From Torreya grandis (Eukaryota; Streptophyta; Pinopsida; Cupressales; Taxaceae): DNA of 64,000 nucleotides. How positions within the stretch are numbered: the first letter of the stretch is position 1; each line of letters begins with the position of its first letter. The stretch lies in the NCBI GenBank assembly GCA_037957365.1, contig JARHVA010000592.1:4876001-4940000 (forward strand), read 5' to 3'. Made by a program: the position numbers and the translations under genes. Shown piece by piece: positions 36,222-49,120 of the stretch. The notes beneath the pieces are model-generated. The model was not told the origin of the DNA and ran no database searches. It was given only the letters and a program-made list of their open reading frames with translations.

Positions 36222-36233
36222 TGGTATTAGAGC
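36222..36233 (+). promoter_or_regulatory. Primer-binding site
   Basis: TGGTATTAGAGC, one mismatch to the plant initiator-Met-tRNA consensus. It sets the plus orientation. Confidence 0.88.
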
Positions 36234-38025
36234 AATATAGACCTTGACTTGTGATGGAGAATTAACTTGAGAGGAGGTGATGTCTAAAGTTGATTGGTTG
36301 CCTTGAATCTATGAATTCATTTTTTTTGACAAAATTCTTGTAGAATATCCATATAAGTATTCTATCATCTTGCACAAATTTTCATATAAAGCGTTATCAA
36401 ATTGTAGGTTGCTAAAAAGTTGATATTTATAAACTTGACACTAATAGTGATCGACTAAATTCACTGGCTCCTATTTCACCATAGACCTGAGTAAGTGAAT
36501 CTCTAATTATTTAAGTAAATGTTAGTTCTTATTATGACATAGTATTCAATATAATAGAATGGTTGTGCATGTTGTGGTTCATGCATAAAACTCACCCATC
36601 CTTTAAAATCTACATATGTAGCACCTAACTATTGAAAGAATTACACTATCTAAGAAAGTAACACAACCTATAGATTATATATAATTATGTTGTATTATTT
36701 ACATTTTTTACTTAAATTTGAACTTGTTCCATTTACCTCCCATTCCATACTATCAAATCATCTAACAGTCTATCAAAATCTATGGAAAAACACATTTCAA
36801 GTAAGTTCAAAAAAACATTTCATGTGAAGATTACGTCTGTGACTGCCTCAAATTCTAGGTGATGTGATTGAATAAAATCTTGTCAAAATCAAGGACCCAC
36901 CTAATTCCACTACATTTGGATCTTATATTTGAGAGGGAAAGAGATTTTGTCACAATAAAAATAATCTCTGGGAAAGATCACATATTTTAAGTCCACCTAC
37001 TAGATGATTGTGTTCATATATAACTGACCTCATGTGAGACCTATGTGAGGGAGACAATGATCTATATCACATTTCCAATACACAGGAAGTCTATGCTATT
37101 TTTATCATATCGATTATTTTATAGTTTTGATTTATTTGGGGTGGTAAGATTTTAGTAGATATTTATTTTTGTATTAAATAGAGTCTTTATTAATAGATTT
37201 TATTTGTCCAAATTCAAAAATAAAAGAAATTTTTGTTGATAATCATATTTTTATTGTTGTGTCAATTATGAATTTAGTTAAGTTTTAATGAAAATTAGGT
37301 GTTAATTTTTTTTAATATTAAGTTTAGTCGATTGCCTTTATTAGTAGGTTTAAAAATTGTGTTTCAAAAGTAATTCTCATGTGTTGTTGGTCTAAGTTTA
37401 ACATCTTTTGTCAATACTATTGTCATTGTAGAAAAAAGTTTTTAGTCATTTTAGTTGTAATGTCATGACATCAAAATTGTGTCATTAGTCATCAAAAATT
37501 AAATTAAGTTTATCATATATACAAAAGTACAAAATATCAGTCTAAGTCAAGTCATTTTGTTAATATTGTCAAAATGTTAAAAATGAGTGGAAGTGTCAGT
37601 TTTGTGTCAAAATTGTCAAAATAAAAAATTATGTTTACAAGGATACATTATCAATTGTATGCAATGTATACAGGCAGATTTATCTCAAAAAATTTATGCC
37701 CCTAAACTACATCAACATACTAGCTAAGTAAAGATCTTCATATATTGAAGGATATAGGCTACATGGAGGAAGGAGGTCTTTCAATGACCTGTCATCAGTC
37801 ACCACCAATTGGGATGCACCATATTTTGGTGACATGTGTGGTATGATTTTAAATTTTTTTATTGTGGTAGTTACTCTTATTTTTTGTTATATGAAAAATA
37901 AATAGTTGTGCCTATTCACGTGTGAATGATATTCCCATATAACCCTTTTTTATATTTACATTGGAGAATGTTGATAAAAAAAATTATTATAGAAATCATG
38001 ATTAAAATTTAGTGGTACACCTTTT

Positions 38026-38161
38026 AAAACTATGTTGTAAGGTTGGTGGTAAACTTGAGAAAACCATTCTATAAGGTTGATGGTGAATATGAGAAAACCA
38101 GTTTGTAAGGTTATTTGTGAACTTATGAAAACCATTTTGGAAGGTTATTGGTGAACCTGTT
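38026..38161 (+). repeat. 34-bp minisatellite, four units
   Basis: Units start at 38026, 38060, 38094 and 38128, each exactly 34 bp, beginning AAAACCATT-like and containing AAGGTTNNTGGTGAA. A fifth unit begins at 38162 and decays. It lies about 130 bp before the polypurine tract. 34 is not a multiple of three, so it is not a coding repeat. Confidence 0.9.
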
Positions 38162-38299
38162 AAAACTAATTGTAGATGAATGTGATGGAAGAAATGTATG
38201 ATGGCACATGTATGAATATCATGAGCACATAAAGGTGGATCAAGCTACAATAAAAAAATAGAGATATATTATACCATGTAAAAACTATGAGGGAAGGAA

Positions 38300-38707
38300 T
38301 GTTGAGAATAGTTTTCACATTAGGTGAAAATTAGTATTTAGCAGATGGTAAAAAGTAAATAGTGATTTACCAAAAGGTATATATTAATTACTAGTTGTTT
38401 ATAACTATATGGTTAATATGGTAATATAATATTGTGGTTTAGATATATTGTTATTTGTTATAACAATATATCATAATAGATTTACTTATTTAGTAGGATT
38501 CAGGTGTGAGAGAAAAACAAGGGAGATAAGATAGGAATATAATTCCTATGCATATGTAATCTCACATAATATTTAATAAATTAGATTAATAAGAGAATGG
38601 AAATATAGAAAAATATTATATTGTGTGATCAAAATATCTCTATGTATGGCTTCACTATGTCTTGCATGAGTTAGTTAATTGCATATATCTCCTACAATAC
38701 CTATCGA
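38300..38707 (+). repeat. 3' LTR
   Basis: Starts TGTTGAGAATAG directly after the purine tract and ends CCTATCGA. Partner of 35814-36220. Confidence 0.82.
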
Positions 38708-38712
38708 TACTT

Positions 38713-41548
38713 AGATTTTTTGATTACATAATTGCATGTTTGATGTTATTATGCACCCCACATTAATTTTAGTATTGTTTTGGGACTCTTAAAAAAAATT
38801 AAAATCATGTATGCCTTATTTTTAGTTTTTTTCAATAAAATTTGTGATGTTTTAATGACTAGGAAATGATGAATTTGATCCTGTGTATCACTGACTTCAT
38901 TGGTTATGTGTTTTTAAGTAAAATGATGACTTTGACCCATGAAAATGGTTACTTTGACACTATGTATCAGTAACTTTGTCAGGTATAATTAATTTATCAA
39001 TTCAATGACATTACTAATTTTTTTGAGAAAATAATGACTTTGACACTAATAATCGGTGAATTTGACACTGTTAAAATGATGAATTTTCCAATTTATATGT
39101 ATTTTTAGTTTTTGAAAAAAATGGTCATAATACAGAGTGCTAAATGGTGACTTTACTTTGAGATACAAACCTGAGAGCCCAAAAAGTCCAAACTTTTTCT
39201 TTATTTTTGAAATTTAATCAACTTAAATAAATCTGATAATTTTTTGATGTAGGGTACAAGGTAAACATAATTTTGATGCACTAACAAATACATTTTGTAT
39301 TTTTTATTTAGTTTCAAAGAATTTCACATTTATATTTGGGGATTAAAACATTTTCACTTTAATTTTTCAAATGCTTTCATTTTGGTGCTTAAATATTTTC
39401 CACAAAACCTTTCATTTTTATTGAAAGTTTTCAAAATTTTTAAACATATCACTTAGTGTTTAAAATCAACTAGACAAATTTCAAATTTTTTTATTAAATA
39501 TAAGTTTTAAGCAAAGTTATTCAAAATCATTTTTATTTTGTACTTAAAACTCTTTTACTTTAGCATCCATTTAGTATTTTGCTTTCATTTGAGTATTGTT
39601 TAGAAAAGTCATGCATATGTTCTCCCCTACTTAAGGTGACTCATAAACATTATTAAACTAGTTTTTTCTTATAGTCTAGAGTTAAATTTGTGTATACTCT
39701 CCCCTTATTTTATTGTATGTTGGTGAATAAAAATTGACTTTCTCTCATTTCCATTTCTTTTATTTTGGCTTAGAAAATTGGAGTTCATTGCCTATTTGTA
39801 AGTTATCTAAGGATGCATTGACCTAGGTTTAATCTCCCAACATTGTTCCAAACCAAAATCTTTGGTGGGGTATATAAATTGGACATGTTATTCAATTAGA
39901 TAATGGTTGAGTAGTTATCTTGACAAGTCAAATAGATATTTAAAACTTATACTTACTAGACATCGCACTTCACTAAGAAATTGATGGATGATGTAGTATC
40001 AAAAGAGACAACACCTTTTTATAACAAACTATTTATACTCACATCCATTTGATGTATATTCTAAAGTGGCCTTTATATACCATCTAGAAATTGAAACAAT
40101 AAATTTAGACTAACTTTCCCCACATGCCTAGATTATCTTACCAATACCAGTTTGCTTTGGCACTCTATGTCTCATGAAATGTACAAGTTATTAAGAGACA
40201 AAGGGAGGCCAAAAAATCTACCTTCATGTGATTTTATTTATTAGATTAACACTTAATTCCTCAAAATAATGAGCACATCGATGGAGTTTGGTGGATACGA
40301 TGAAACCTTGTGTCAATTATTAAAATAGGAATGTGTGCTTATGTGATTCTTGTTTATTTGCATGTTGAGTCCAAAATTATTTCACACAATCAAAAAATTC
40401 CATCATCAAAACAAATGATACATACACATTTTTCACCAAGAAGTGTTATGCTACCCAATTATTCAGAACCAGGTTAAGTCCAAAATATCAATAAATAATT
40501 CATGCTTTAATTTCTGAAAGTTTTTATTACACTATTCTCATTCAGAGTCCTTTTACAACTAAGTCTAAAGTCTTAAATTATGGAGTCCAATTCAAACCTA
40601 AAATTGATCTCTTAAATCCATGATCCTTTGTTAGGGTCCAAGTGTATCTCAAAACCATGTTTGAAATCCACTTTCATGTTAATATCTAAGAACAATTATT
40701 CCATGTTTGAGTCTTGCCTATAACTTAGAGTTGAGTTATTTACTTTTTGTATTTAGATAGTGTTACATGTGTTTAAGATCTTCTCCTAAACCAAGTTAAG
40801 GTTTTCATTTTAAAACTCCATGTACCTTTTTAGACCTATAATAAATTTGACCTTGTTTCCAAATATTATCTGTATCTTTTATTTCAAACCAAAGTTTATA
40901 GATTTAAATTTAGTTTTAGTTTTATACTAGTTTTAATTTTTTTACCAACCAAGTTCATTTTCAAGTAAAAAATCATGTTCCTAGACCAAGTTGAAGCTTT
41001 TGTTTCAAGATCCAAGTTCATTTATACCTAGATTTAGACATAGACCTTTATCACGATCAAGATCAAATTTCCTTTTTTAGATGATTTTAAAAGGGATAAG
41101 TGTGTTTTTGTGTTAGTTTAGACTAATTACCAATTTCTAATTTTTGAGTAAAGATCCTTTTAAACCATGTTCTAAAGGTTTGAAGAATTAGAAATAATTT
41201 TACCAAGACAAAGAACATTTATTTAACCATGCCTTGGTATAGATGTAGTAGAGATAGGTATAACCCTTCATATGAGGACATCATCACAAATGACCGTTTT
41301 GATTATGAGGCTTGTGGTGTTAATGCAACATATGAGGCAGATCTATATCCCACGTATATACTCCCTAGCATAGGGTAAGGGAAAGAACAATTCATTTAAT
41401 ACCTCATGAATGCACCTCCTAGTTCATGATATAAATAATACACATTTACACTATACCTTACTAGCATACCATCCAATACCAAAATGTTCCAATAATAATC
41501 ATAATTTGTTACCATACTATCTATCATCCATATATGTTTGATCACCAT
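38713..41548. other. A+T-rich spacer with degenerate short repeats
   Basis: No gene recognised. 38860-39130 repeats degenerate ATGACTTTGACAC / GTATCAGTGACTTT-like phrases. 40440-41200 repeats AACCAAGTT.AAG and AAACCATGTTT-like phrases. Both could be the worn remains of tandem repeats inside old elements. A TATA-like stretch at 39870 has no gene after it. Confidence 0.4.
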
Positions 41549-42815
41549 ATTTTAATTCCTACTAGTGATGGCTTAACCTTTGACATAATTGGCCAATAGG
41601 TGATATTATATTATAATTAGCACACAATAATTATATAACAATGACCTTGGTTGTGTTTATAAATATGCAAGAGGATGTGCAATAATTGCCCAATATACCT
41701 TTCTTACTAGTTATCTATTATGTTACAATAGTTTGGTGAATAGGAATATATAGAAGGAAAAGGAGGAGTTAACTCATATGATAAATCACCATGGGATTGG
41801 TTTTAACTCACATTTAGAACTTATAGGTGAACTCATAGTGGTACTCAATTGAACAACAAATAGAACACACACTCTCACCCACTTAACCTCTTTATCACAC
41901 CTAATTAATCTAAAGCTAATTGTGTAGGAATAATCCATTTAATAAATAAATGGAATAATAAATATCCTATACCAACACCCCCCTTAAGCATAGCTTAAGT
42001 GGTGGAAAGTAAAAAATGGGTCTTTGAAACAAGGCTTGATGAGGTACCCATGCACAATATAAATCCCTCAAGGTACAGTAAAAGGAGAAAACCTACTGAA
42101 AAAAAAACCCTCTCCACCCACAAAAACAAGAGAGAGACAAAGAAGAGAAGGTAGGATTAAAAATCCCCACTCCAACACCCACCCTAAACATAGCTTAGGT
42201 GGGATGGATAATTAGGTCCTAACAATGGGGCATGATGAGGTACCCAAGTACATAGCAATGATCCTAGTATCATAAAAAAATATGAAAGATCTGTGCCTCC
42301 ATAAAGAAGATAGAGAATCTAAGTGCAAAATTTTGCATGGTGAATGTTGTAGTAGGTCCATATATAAAAAATGTTGTCTCTTCCTTTAAGAAGAAAAAAA
42401 CATGAAGCTATAAAACTATTGAATTCCCACTCAAGTGGAATGCATATAAGAATCATAATGTAGATCTTTAGAAAATGCTCAAAATTCTCCCTACTAGTGC
42501 TCAAATGTTTCAAAGTATGATCAAGAATCATAAGCCTAACTATATAATATGGAAATAAGGTATCATATAATGAAGGCGAGAGAATAGGTAGGTTTATAAT
42601 TACCCTCATTACATCTAGACAATATTAGTGGCATGAAACATTCACAAAAAGAATGTTCATTGGGAATAGGATAACAAGGCTCAATAATAATCTAAACTAA
42701 ACACTGATATACAAATAAAGCACTTTGATCTTTAATATGAATTTCCACATCAAAATATGAGTTATCGATACTCTCAATGTGTATAATCTCACTTCAATTA
42801 GTACCATCCTATGAG
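41549..42815 (-). repeat. Tandem-duplicated unit 1 (3' LTR, flank, part of interior)
   Basis: A 1,267-bp unit repeated directly at 42816-44085. It contains about 27 bp of flank, the target site ACCTT (41576-41580), an LTR copy (41581-41977) and about 840 bp of element interior. Since it includes host flank plus the target duplication, it arose by duplication of DNA after the element had inserted. Confidence 0.85.
41581..41977 (-). repeat. Extra (duplicated) 3' LTR copy
   Basis: 397 bp, starts TGACATAATTGG, ends CACCAACA-like ACCAACA, partner of 42847-43244 and 46337-46721. It is flanked on the left by ACCTT, copied with it. Confidence 0.88.
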
Positions 42816-44085
42816 ATTTTAATTCCTAGTAGTGATGGCTTAACCTTTGACATAATTGGCCAATAGGTGATCTTATAATAGAATTACCACATAATAATTA
42901 TATAAAAATGACCTTGGTTGTATTTATAAATATTGAAGAGGATGTGAAATAAGTTCCTGACATATTAAACTACCTTGCTTACCAATTATCTATTATGTTA
43001 CAATAGCCTGGTGACTAGGAATATGAGAAGGGGGAATTAACTCATAGGATAACTCACCATGGGATTGAGTGTAACTCACTTTTAGAACTTATAGGTGAAC
43101 TCACAATGGCACTCAATTGAACACTAGGTATAACTCACGCTCTCACGCACTTATCCTCTTTATCACACATAATTAATCTAAAGCTAAATGTGTAGGAATA
43201 ATCCATTTAATAAATAAATCGAATAATAATATCCTACACCAACACGCCCCTTAAGTAAATCTTAGGTGGTGGAAAATAAAAAAATGGGTCTTGGAAACAA
43301 GGATTGATGAGGTACCCATGCACAATACAACTCTCTAAAGGTGGAGTAAAAGGAGAAAACCTAGTGGGGAAAACCTCCCCCTCTCCCCCATAGAAAAAGA
43401 GAGAGAGAGATAAAGAATAGAGGGTAGGACTAGAAAGCCCCACTCCAACAACCCCCCTAAACATAGCTTAAGTGGGATGGATAACTAGGTCCTAGAAATG
43501 GGGCATGATGAGGTACCCAAGTACATAGAAATGATCCCAGTATCATAAAAAAATATGAAATATGTGTGCCTTCATAAAGAAGATAGAGAATCTAAGTGAA
43601 AAAATGTTTCATGGTGAATGTTGTAGTAGGTCCATCTTAAAAAATGTTTTCTCTTCCTTTCAAAAGAAAAAACCTCAAAGCTATCAAACTATTAAATTCC
43701 TACTCAAGTGGAATGCATTTAAGAATCATAATTTAGATCTTTAGAAAATGCTCAAAATTCTCCCTACTTGTGCTCAAATGTGCCAAAGTCTAATCAAGAA
43801 TCATAATACTTACTATAGAATATGGAAATAAGGTATCATATAATTAAGGGGAGAGAATATGTGGGTTTATAAGTACCCTCATTACATCCAAAAAATAATA
43901 GTGGCATGAAACATTCAAAAAAAATGTTCATGGGAATAGGATAGCAAGGCTTAATAATCATTGAAACTAAACACTGATCTACAAATAAAGAAACTAGATC
44001 TTTAAGATGAATTTTTTCATCAACGTATTAGTTTTTGATAATCTCAATGTGTATAATCTCACTTTAATTAGTAAATTCATATGAA
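42816..44085 (-). repeat. Tandem-duplicated unit 2
   Basis: Direct repeat of 41549-42815 at an offset of 1,266-1,267 bp. The junction lies in ATTTTAATTCCTA. Unit 2 continues at its right end into the rest of the element interior, showing it is the original or in-register copy. Confidence 0.85.
42847..43244 (-). repeat. 3' LTR of the 3.9-kb element
   Basis: Starts TGACATAATTGG, ends ACACCAACA. Followed on the right by CGCCCCTTAAG, the polypurine tract on the minus strand. Confidence 0.88.
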
Positions 44086-46324
44086 ATATAAGTCTTTGAA
44101 GGCTCTAAAATAACTACAATCTACATAGGAATGGATGTAAAATATGCGATGAGATAACTAAGGTTTGGTATAATCTCATCCTATAGTGGGGGATTGATAG
44201 AAGGAAGTACATTGTCCACCATAGATGTATCATCATAGGAAGTGAAAGTAGGAGGGGAGACTTTAATAGTATTTAAATAGATAACAAAAAGAGAAGGAGG
44301 AGATTTGACATAAATCACAGTACGATGCCCTAAAAACTCTGAAGAGTTCTCCAAATAATAGATGGACACTCTATGTGTTACATATGGTGGTTTAGATACC
44401 ATGAAACATGTATCAATAATTGACCATATACATAGTCACAAGATTTATCCCAATCATCATATTGACCTTGGTTAATATGAACATAAATATATCCTTATAA
44501 GAATGGAATAAGGTCTTGATCGGTGACTGAAGGTTTCATGTACACATACCATGAAGCATAATTGATCTTCCAAAGAAGGACGACTGGTGTAGACTCAACT
44601 TTACTCCCATGGAGTCTCTAAAATGGATTCATCATGACTAAGAGAGGACACTAAATAAGTGAAAGATAATACAATAAACTTTGTATTGATCCTAAAATAC
44701 TACACGCTCATGAATATGACATTAGACATAGTCAAGAATTCATTAAAGTGACCAACCATTGTAGGAATAAATATAAATAATACATGCTAAAAATAGGTTA
44801 TTAGGTATAGCTAAAAATGCATCTACATGTGAGCAATCAATGCATAAATTAGTAGGCCTCATAACACAGGCAATGCCCTTAAATATGGCACTTGATAAAT
44901 TTAGTGTATTTAAAATAATAATAGGACCAATAGGATGAGAATTAAAAATAAATCACTTTTCCAAAAAATGTCACTAAAATTTGAGTTATCAAGAAAAACT
45001 TATCACTAATTACATTTTCCATCATTAATGACCAATTTAATGAACTTACACTTAAAAGTTTAAAAAACTCAACCAAACTAGGGGTAAGGTATCCTTCTAG
45101 CCACTCATTGGAATTAGAATATAACCACAAACCTTCTCAAGAGAGATAAAGTACAAAAAAAGCCTACCCATACACCCCTATGTGCACATTACAAGAAAAG
45201 GCTTCTTACAAGGTGTTTTCATTAAAATTATACGAATCTATTTTAAATAAAAATAAAAGGTGCTTTACTTTTTTAATCTATTTAGTGTATAATTTAGGTT
45301 TTAATTTTTTTAACTTAAATATGAGAATAAAATTGTCACCAAGGGGGAACGCATGTTAAAGATTTGTAAATCTGTAACTTTGGGTGTAATCATGGGAGGG
45401 ACTTACAATGGCGAGTGGATGAGGGGTTACTCAAGAAAAAATAATGGGGAGCTATTATTCAAACATAGATTCTCCTAAAATATTGTAGTCTTTCATGCTC
45501 ACTATCTATAAAAGAATGTGATTCTAAAATACATTTGCTCCACCTCGTTACCCTTGCAATGTGAGACCCTCTTTGTAATGAATATGGTGTCAAAATTTTG
45601 GTGAACCTTTGGACTTATAGGGCATGACCCAAACTAAAAAATTTTGGTGGAAGGAATGCAAGTCGATGATAACTGAGAGGAAGATGAAAGAACATGCATG
45701 TTTAGAGACTTGCATACAGAAGTTGAGGCACTAAGTGAATGGATTCTTAGTGGACATCATTGTTTTGGATAACCAAATCTGGTAGCAAGAGGATTTTGAA
45801 TAGATAACTAGTCATCAAATCAAGGGTTCAAAGCCACATATATGGACTATTTAAACCAAGGATAATCCATGAAATGTAATCATAGATGAGTTAGACTAGA
45901 AAAAGCACAAAAAATGGTATTTAAGGCTTGAAACCATGACCTTTTAGAGAAATTAGACATAAATATCAAGCCAAAAAAGACCAGATGTAGTTATAGGTTG
46001 AGTGAGCATGTCATAAGAGAGGTTATGATTTGAAGATCAACCCACAACAAAGAGCAGGCTATAAATACCAAAAAAATAGGCCATTTAACTTTCCAAAAAT
46101 TGATTTTTCACCTCCTAAACTAGTAAGAGATGCATGAAAGTAAAATGAGGAAAATAAATTGATGGAGGTCAAACGAACCCTTTTTTATATCAAACTACAA
46201 TACCACCACCATTCACAAAACCTTCCAACAATACCAAAAAAACTAGTCATTTTTTATAATGAAAACTGAAGATTTCAAATTTATAACAACAAAATATAAA
46301 TGGTGATCAATACCAACACCCAAA

Positions 46325-46336
46325 GCTCTAATACCT
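46325..46336 (-). promoter_or_regulatory. Primer-binding site of the 3.9-kb element
   Basis: Minus strand AGGTATTAGAGC, directly next to the 5' LTR. It sets the minus orientation. Confidence 0.85.
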
Positions 46337-46721
46337 TGTCATAATTGGCCAATAGATGATCTTCTAGCAGAATGAGAACATAAGAATTCTTTAATAATGA
46401 CTATTTTTTATTCATAAATATGCAAAAGGATGTACAATAATAGCCTGATGTATTAAACTACCTTACCAATTGTCTACTCTATTACAATAGTCTGGAAAAG
46501 AGAAATATATAGAAGGAGAAGGGGGAGTTAACTCAAAGGAGAACTCACCATGTGGTACTGAGTGTAACTCACTATGGAACTCATAGGAGAAATCATAGTC
46601 ACACTCAATTGAACTCTAGGTAGAACTCACCCTCTAACTCACTTAACCTCTTTCATGAACCTAAGTAAGTTGAAGTTAAATGTGTAGGGATAATCCATTT
46701 AATAAATATCCTATACTAACA
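46337..46721 (-). repeat. 5' LTR of the 3.9-kb element
   Basis: 385 bp, starts TGTCATAATTGG, ends ATACTAACA. No polypurine tract on its right side, as expected for the outer edge; followed by the target duplication ACCTT. Confidence 0.88.
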
Positions 46722-48435
46722 ACCTTAACACTAACCAATTATTTTATCAACCTAAACATTTTAAAATTTATATTTGGTGGAGGTTTTTTATGTGAGCTCA
46801 AATCTTAAAATGGATACAACTTTTATTAGGTAACTCCTTTTTTTATTGTAAACTTCTTCAAAAGTTCTTATTTTTCATGTGGTAAGCATTGGTTGTCATC
46901 ATGGGTTAACTATGGCTCCATTCAATCGAACTATAATACTCATGGATGGGTTATTATCTAAGACCAACATCCCTCTATTTCCTTGTATTTATGCACTAAT
47001 TTGTTTAAATGTATTCTTGGTTCTACCTAACATATATACGAGAATGCTTGTATTTACAATTTTAAATGCGTATGACTCTGACAATTCTAAGGGGGTATTG
47101 TATGGTGTTAAGCAATTTTATTTTCAACATTTATTATTTACTTTCTACAATAACTTATTTTAAACACTAGGGATTCATATTCAATAATTCCTCTCACACC
47201 ATTTAATTATCATCAATGAAAATCCAAAATATAAATATTTTTTCAATCCAAATATTTTCATCAAATTATAATGGTCAGAGATACTTAACTTGGAACAAAA
47301 GTAAATATAATTAAACAATTTAATTGTTTTGATAAATTATATGGACTATTATGTTATGTAAAAAGTCATACCTCACTTTAAACCCATTACAACTGATTCT
47401 ATTTCATTTTTTATTTATGAAGTGTCAAAGAAAAAATCTTATATTTCAATTGGATGTGATGATTAAAAATTAGGTTGTGTGATCTTTCATAGTGTGACAA
47501 TTCTTTATGGATAGGAGATGTTTAATTTCATAGTGATCTTGAATAAGGTAAAAATGATGAGGAAGGTTAAAAGCATAAATAATTTGAAATAAGTGAAATA
47601 TTTTAAGATGAGTCAGGTTGTGAAGTTAAGCGAAAATTATAGGAAAGTTAAGTGGATATTGTACACTGAAGGATATTGTACACCAAAGGGCCCATACCAA
47701 ACATTGAACCTAGATTCAAGTAAGATATTTTATTTATACGACCTACATCCATTACAGCTTAGGGGTTTATAAATTGCATTATGGAGGATATTTTATTATC
47801 CATTATCTATTATTAGGGGTAGACACAGATGTTGTGACATATGATTTGATTGTGTTAAGGATACATAATCTATGTGTGTCTCAAATCATCAAGGTACAAT
47901 GGCACTAACATGGGTAAAATAAATTTAGGCTGAATAATATGTCTTTTAGATTTTATTCATCCATTCTACCAATATATTGAGCCATGGAGCCATTAAATAA
48001 ATCTTATAAATAGACAAAACCACCATTCTTAAACCCTTAGAAGAAATGTCAAGGCCATGATAAAATTAAAAATGGTGAAAGATTCAAAAGTTTATTAGGT
48101 TGTGATGGTGAGGGAAAATGACAAATATCTCAAAGTGCATTAGGTGGTGATGGACATGAAAACACCTAAATAGATACCTTAGAACATTTTTGTGACATTT
48201 ATCAATGTAATCTATGACTTCCATTGAAGTTTTTTAGTTTCACAATACATGATTAATATTATATGTATTAATATATTAATAATATATAGAATATAAGTTA
48301 ATATTATGTATATTAGTATACTAAGTAAGAGTGGTTTTATTATATATCAATATATTATATTATGTATATTAATATATGAATTAATAATCATTATATTATA
48401 TATTATATATTATATTATTTTTAAACAAATCATAT

Positions 48436-48437
<2 letters not shown>

Positions 48438-48468
<31 letters not shown>
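48438..48468. repeat. (CA)n microsatellite
   Basis: About 15 CA units inside a nearly pure A/T region. Confidence 0.92.
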
Positions 48469-48470
<2 letters not shown>

Positions 48471-48910
48471 TTTTTATATACTATAATATATAATAATATT
48501 ACTATTAATAATTATATGAATAAATATATATACAAAAATATATTATATTAGTACATATATATAGTATTTACTTAATTAATATAATAAGAATATATAATAG
48601 TTAAACATAACAACTTCATAGGGGGGCAAAATGGCATCTTAGGTATTATAGAAATGAATAGGAACATGGAAACGTCTAAGAAAACTTATTTTTCATGAAT
48701 ACAATAATAATCTTGACTAAAATATCTACAATGGTATAGTTGATTTTTGAATGCAAAGGGATTCTATGAAATAAATCTAATAGTCAAAATATCCCATGTC
48801 AGTGAAAGTAAAAACATCATATTTTATTATAAATTGTAATAATTCTATGACTAGGGCCACTTACACTATTTATGCTATTTATATTAGATTGTCAGTGATT
48901 GAATCACAAA

Positions 48911-49120
48911 GATGGTTTCTTTTAATTTCTTTCGCATCTATATCAATTTTGATAAGTCAACTCTTTCTTCCTCCCTCCTCACCTAGTTTCAATGAATTAA
49001 TTAAAAAAATCAAATGTATTCTACAATGATGGTTTCTTTTAATTTGTTTCCTATCTATATTAATTTTGATAAGCCAAATATTTTCTCCCCCCTCCTCACC
49101 CAGTTTCATGAATGAATAAA
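48911..49120. repeat. 117-bp tandem duplication
   Basis: Units start at 48911 and 49028 with GATGGTTTCTTTTAATTT. They share TCCTCACC.AGTTTCA and a C/T-rich CTCCC run; the second unit is cut short. Confidence 0.85.

Larger units (their letters stand above)
35809..38712 (+). mobile_element. Non-coding LTR element, about 2.9 kb
   Basis: Direct repeats of about 410 bp (35809/35814-36220 and 38300-38707) flank a 2.08-kb interior. TGGTATTAGAGC at 36222-36233, one base after the 5' LTR, matches the initiator-Met priming site at 11 of 12. GAGGGAAGGAA at 38289-38299 is a polypurine tract directly before TGTTGAG. TACTT occurs at both outer ends (35809-35813 and 38708-38712) and may be the target duplication, if the first few LTR bases were lost at the left. 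No coding domain was found, so the element is non-autonomous or fully decayed. Confidence 0.82.
42847..46721 (-). mobile_element. Non-coding LTR element, 3.9 kb
   Basis: 3' LTR 42847-43244 (398 bp), interior 43245-46336, 5' LTR 46337-46721 (385 bp). ACCTT lies at 42842-42846 and at 46722-46726, a perfect 5-bp target duplication. On the minus strand AGGTATTAGAGC abuts the 5' LTR (11 of 12 to the initiator-Met priming site), and a G-run with AAGGGG abuts the 3' LTR. The interior shows no gag or pol. Open frames at 43234-43464 and 44181-44402 have no family resemblance I can see. Next to the purine tract is a perfect hairpin CTTAAGC-ATA-GCTTAAG in unit 1 (41983-42000), decayed in unit 2. Confidence 0.85.

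Noticed and set aside
38026..38161. CRISPR-like direct repeats
   Set aside because: Units are contiguous with no unique spacers, and the genome is eukaryotic; this is a minisatellite.
43234..43464. 76-codon minus-strand frame (also partly repeated in the duplicated unit)
   Set aside because: Lies over the polypurine tract and 200-bp subrepeats of the non-coding element; Ser/Pro/Phe-rich from C/T-rich DNA, and not kept open in the duplicated copy.
45180..45660. Possible CACTA (En/Spm) transposon terminus: CACATTACAAGAAAAGG resembles CACTACAAGAAAA
   Set aside because: No inverted partner (TTTTCTTGTAGTG-like) or 3-bp target duplication was found nearby, and the motif has an insertion.
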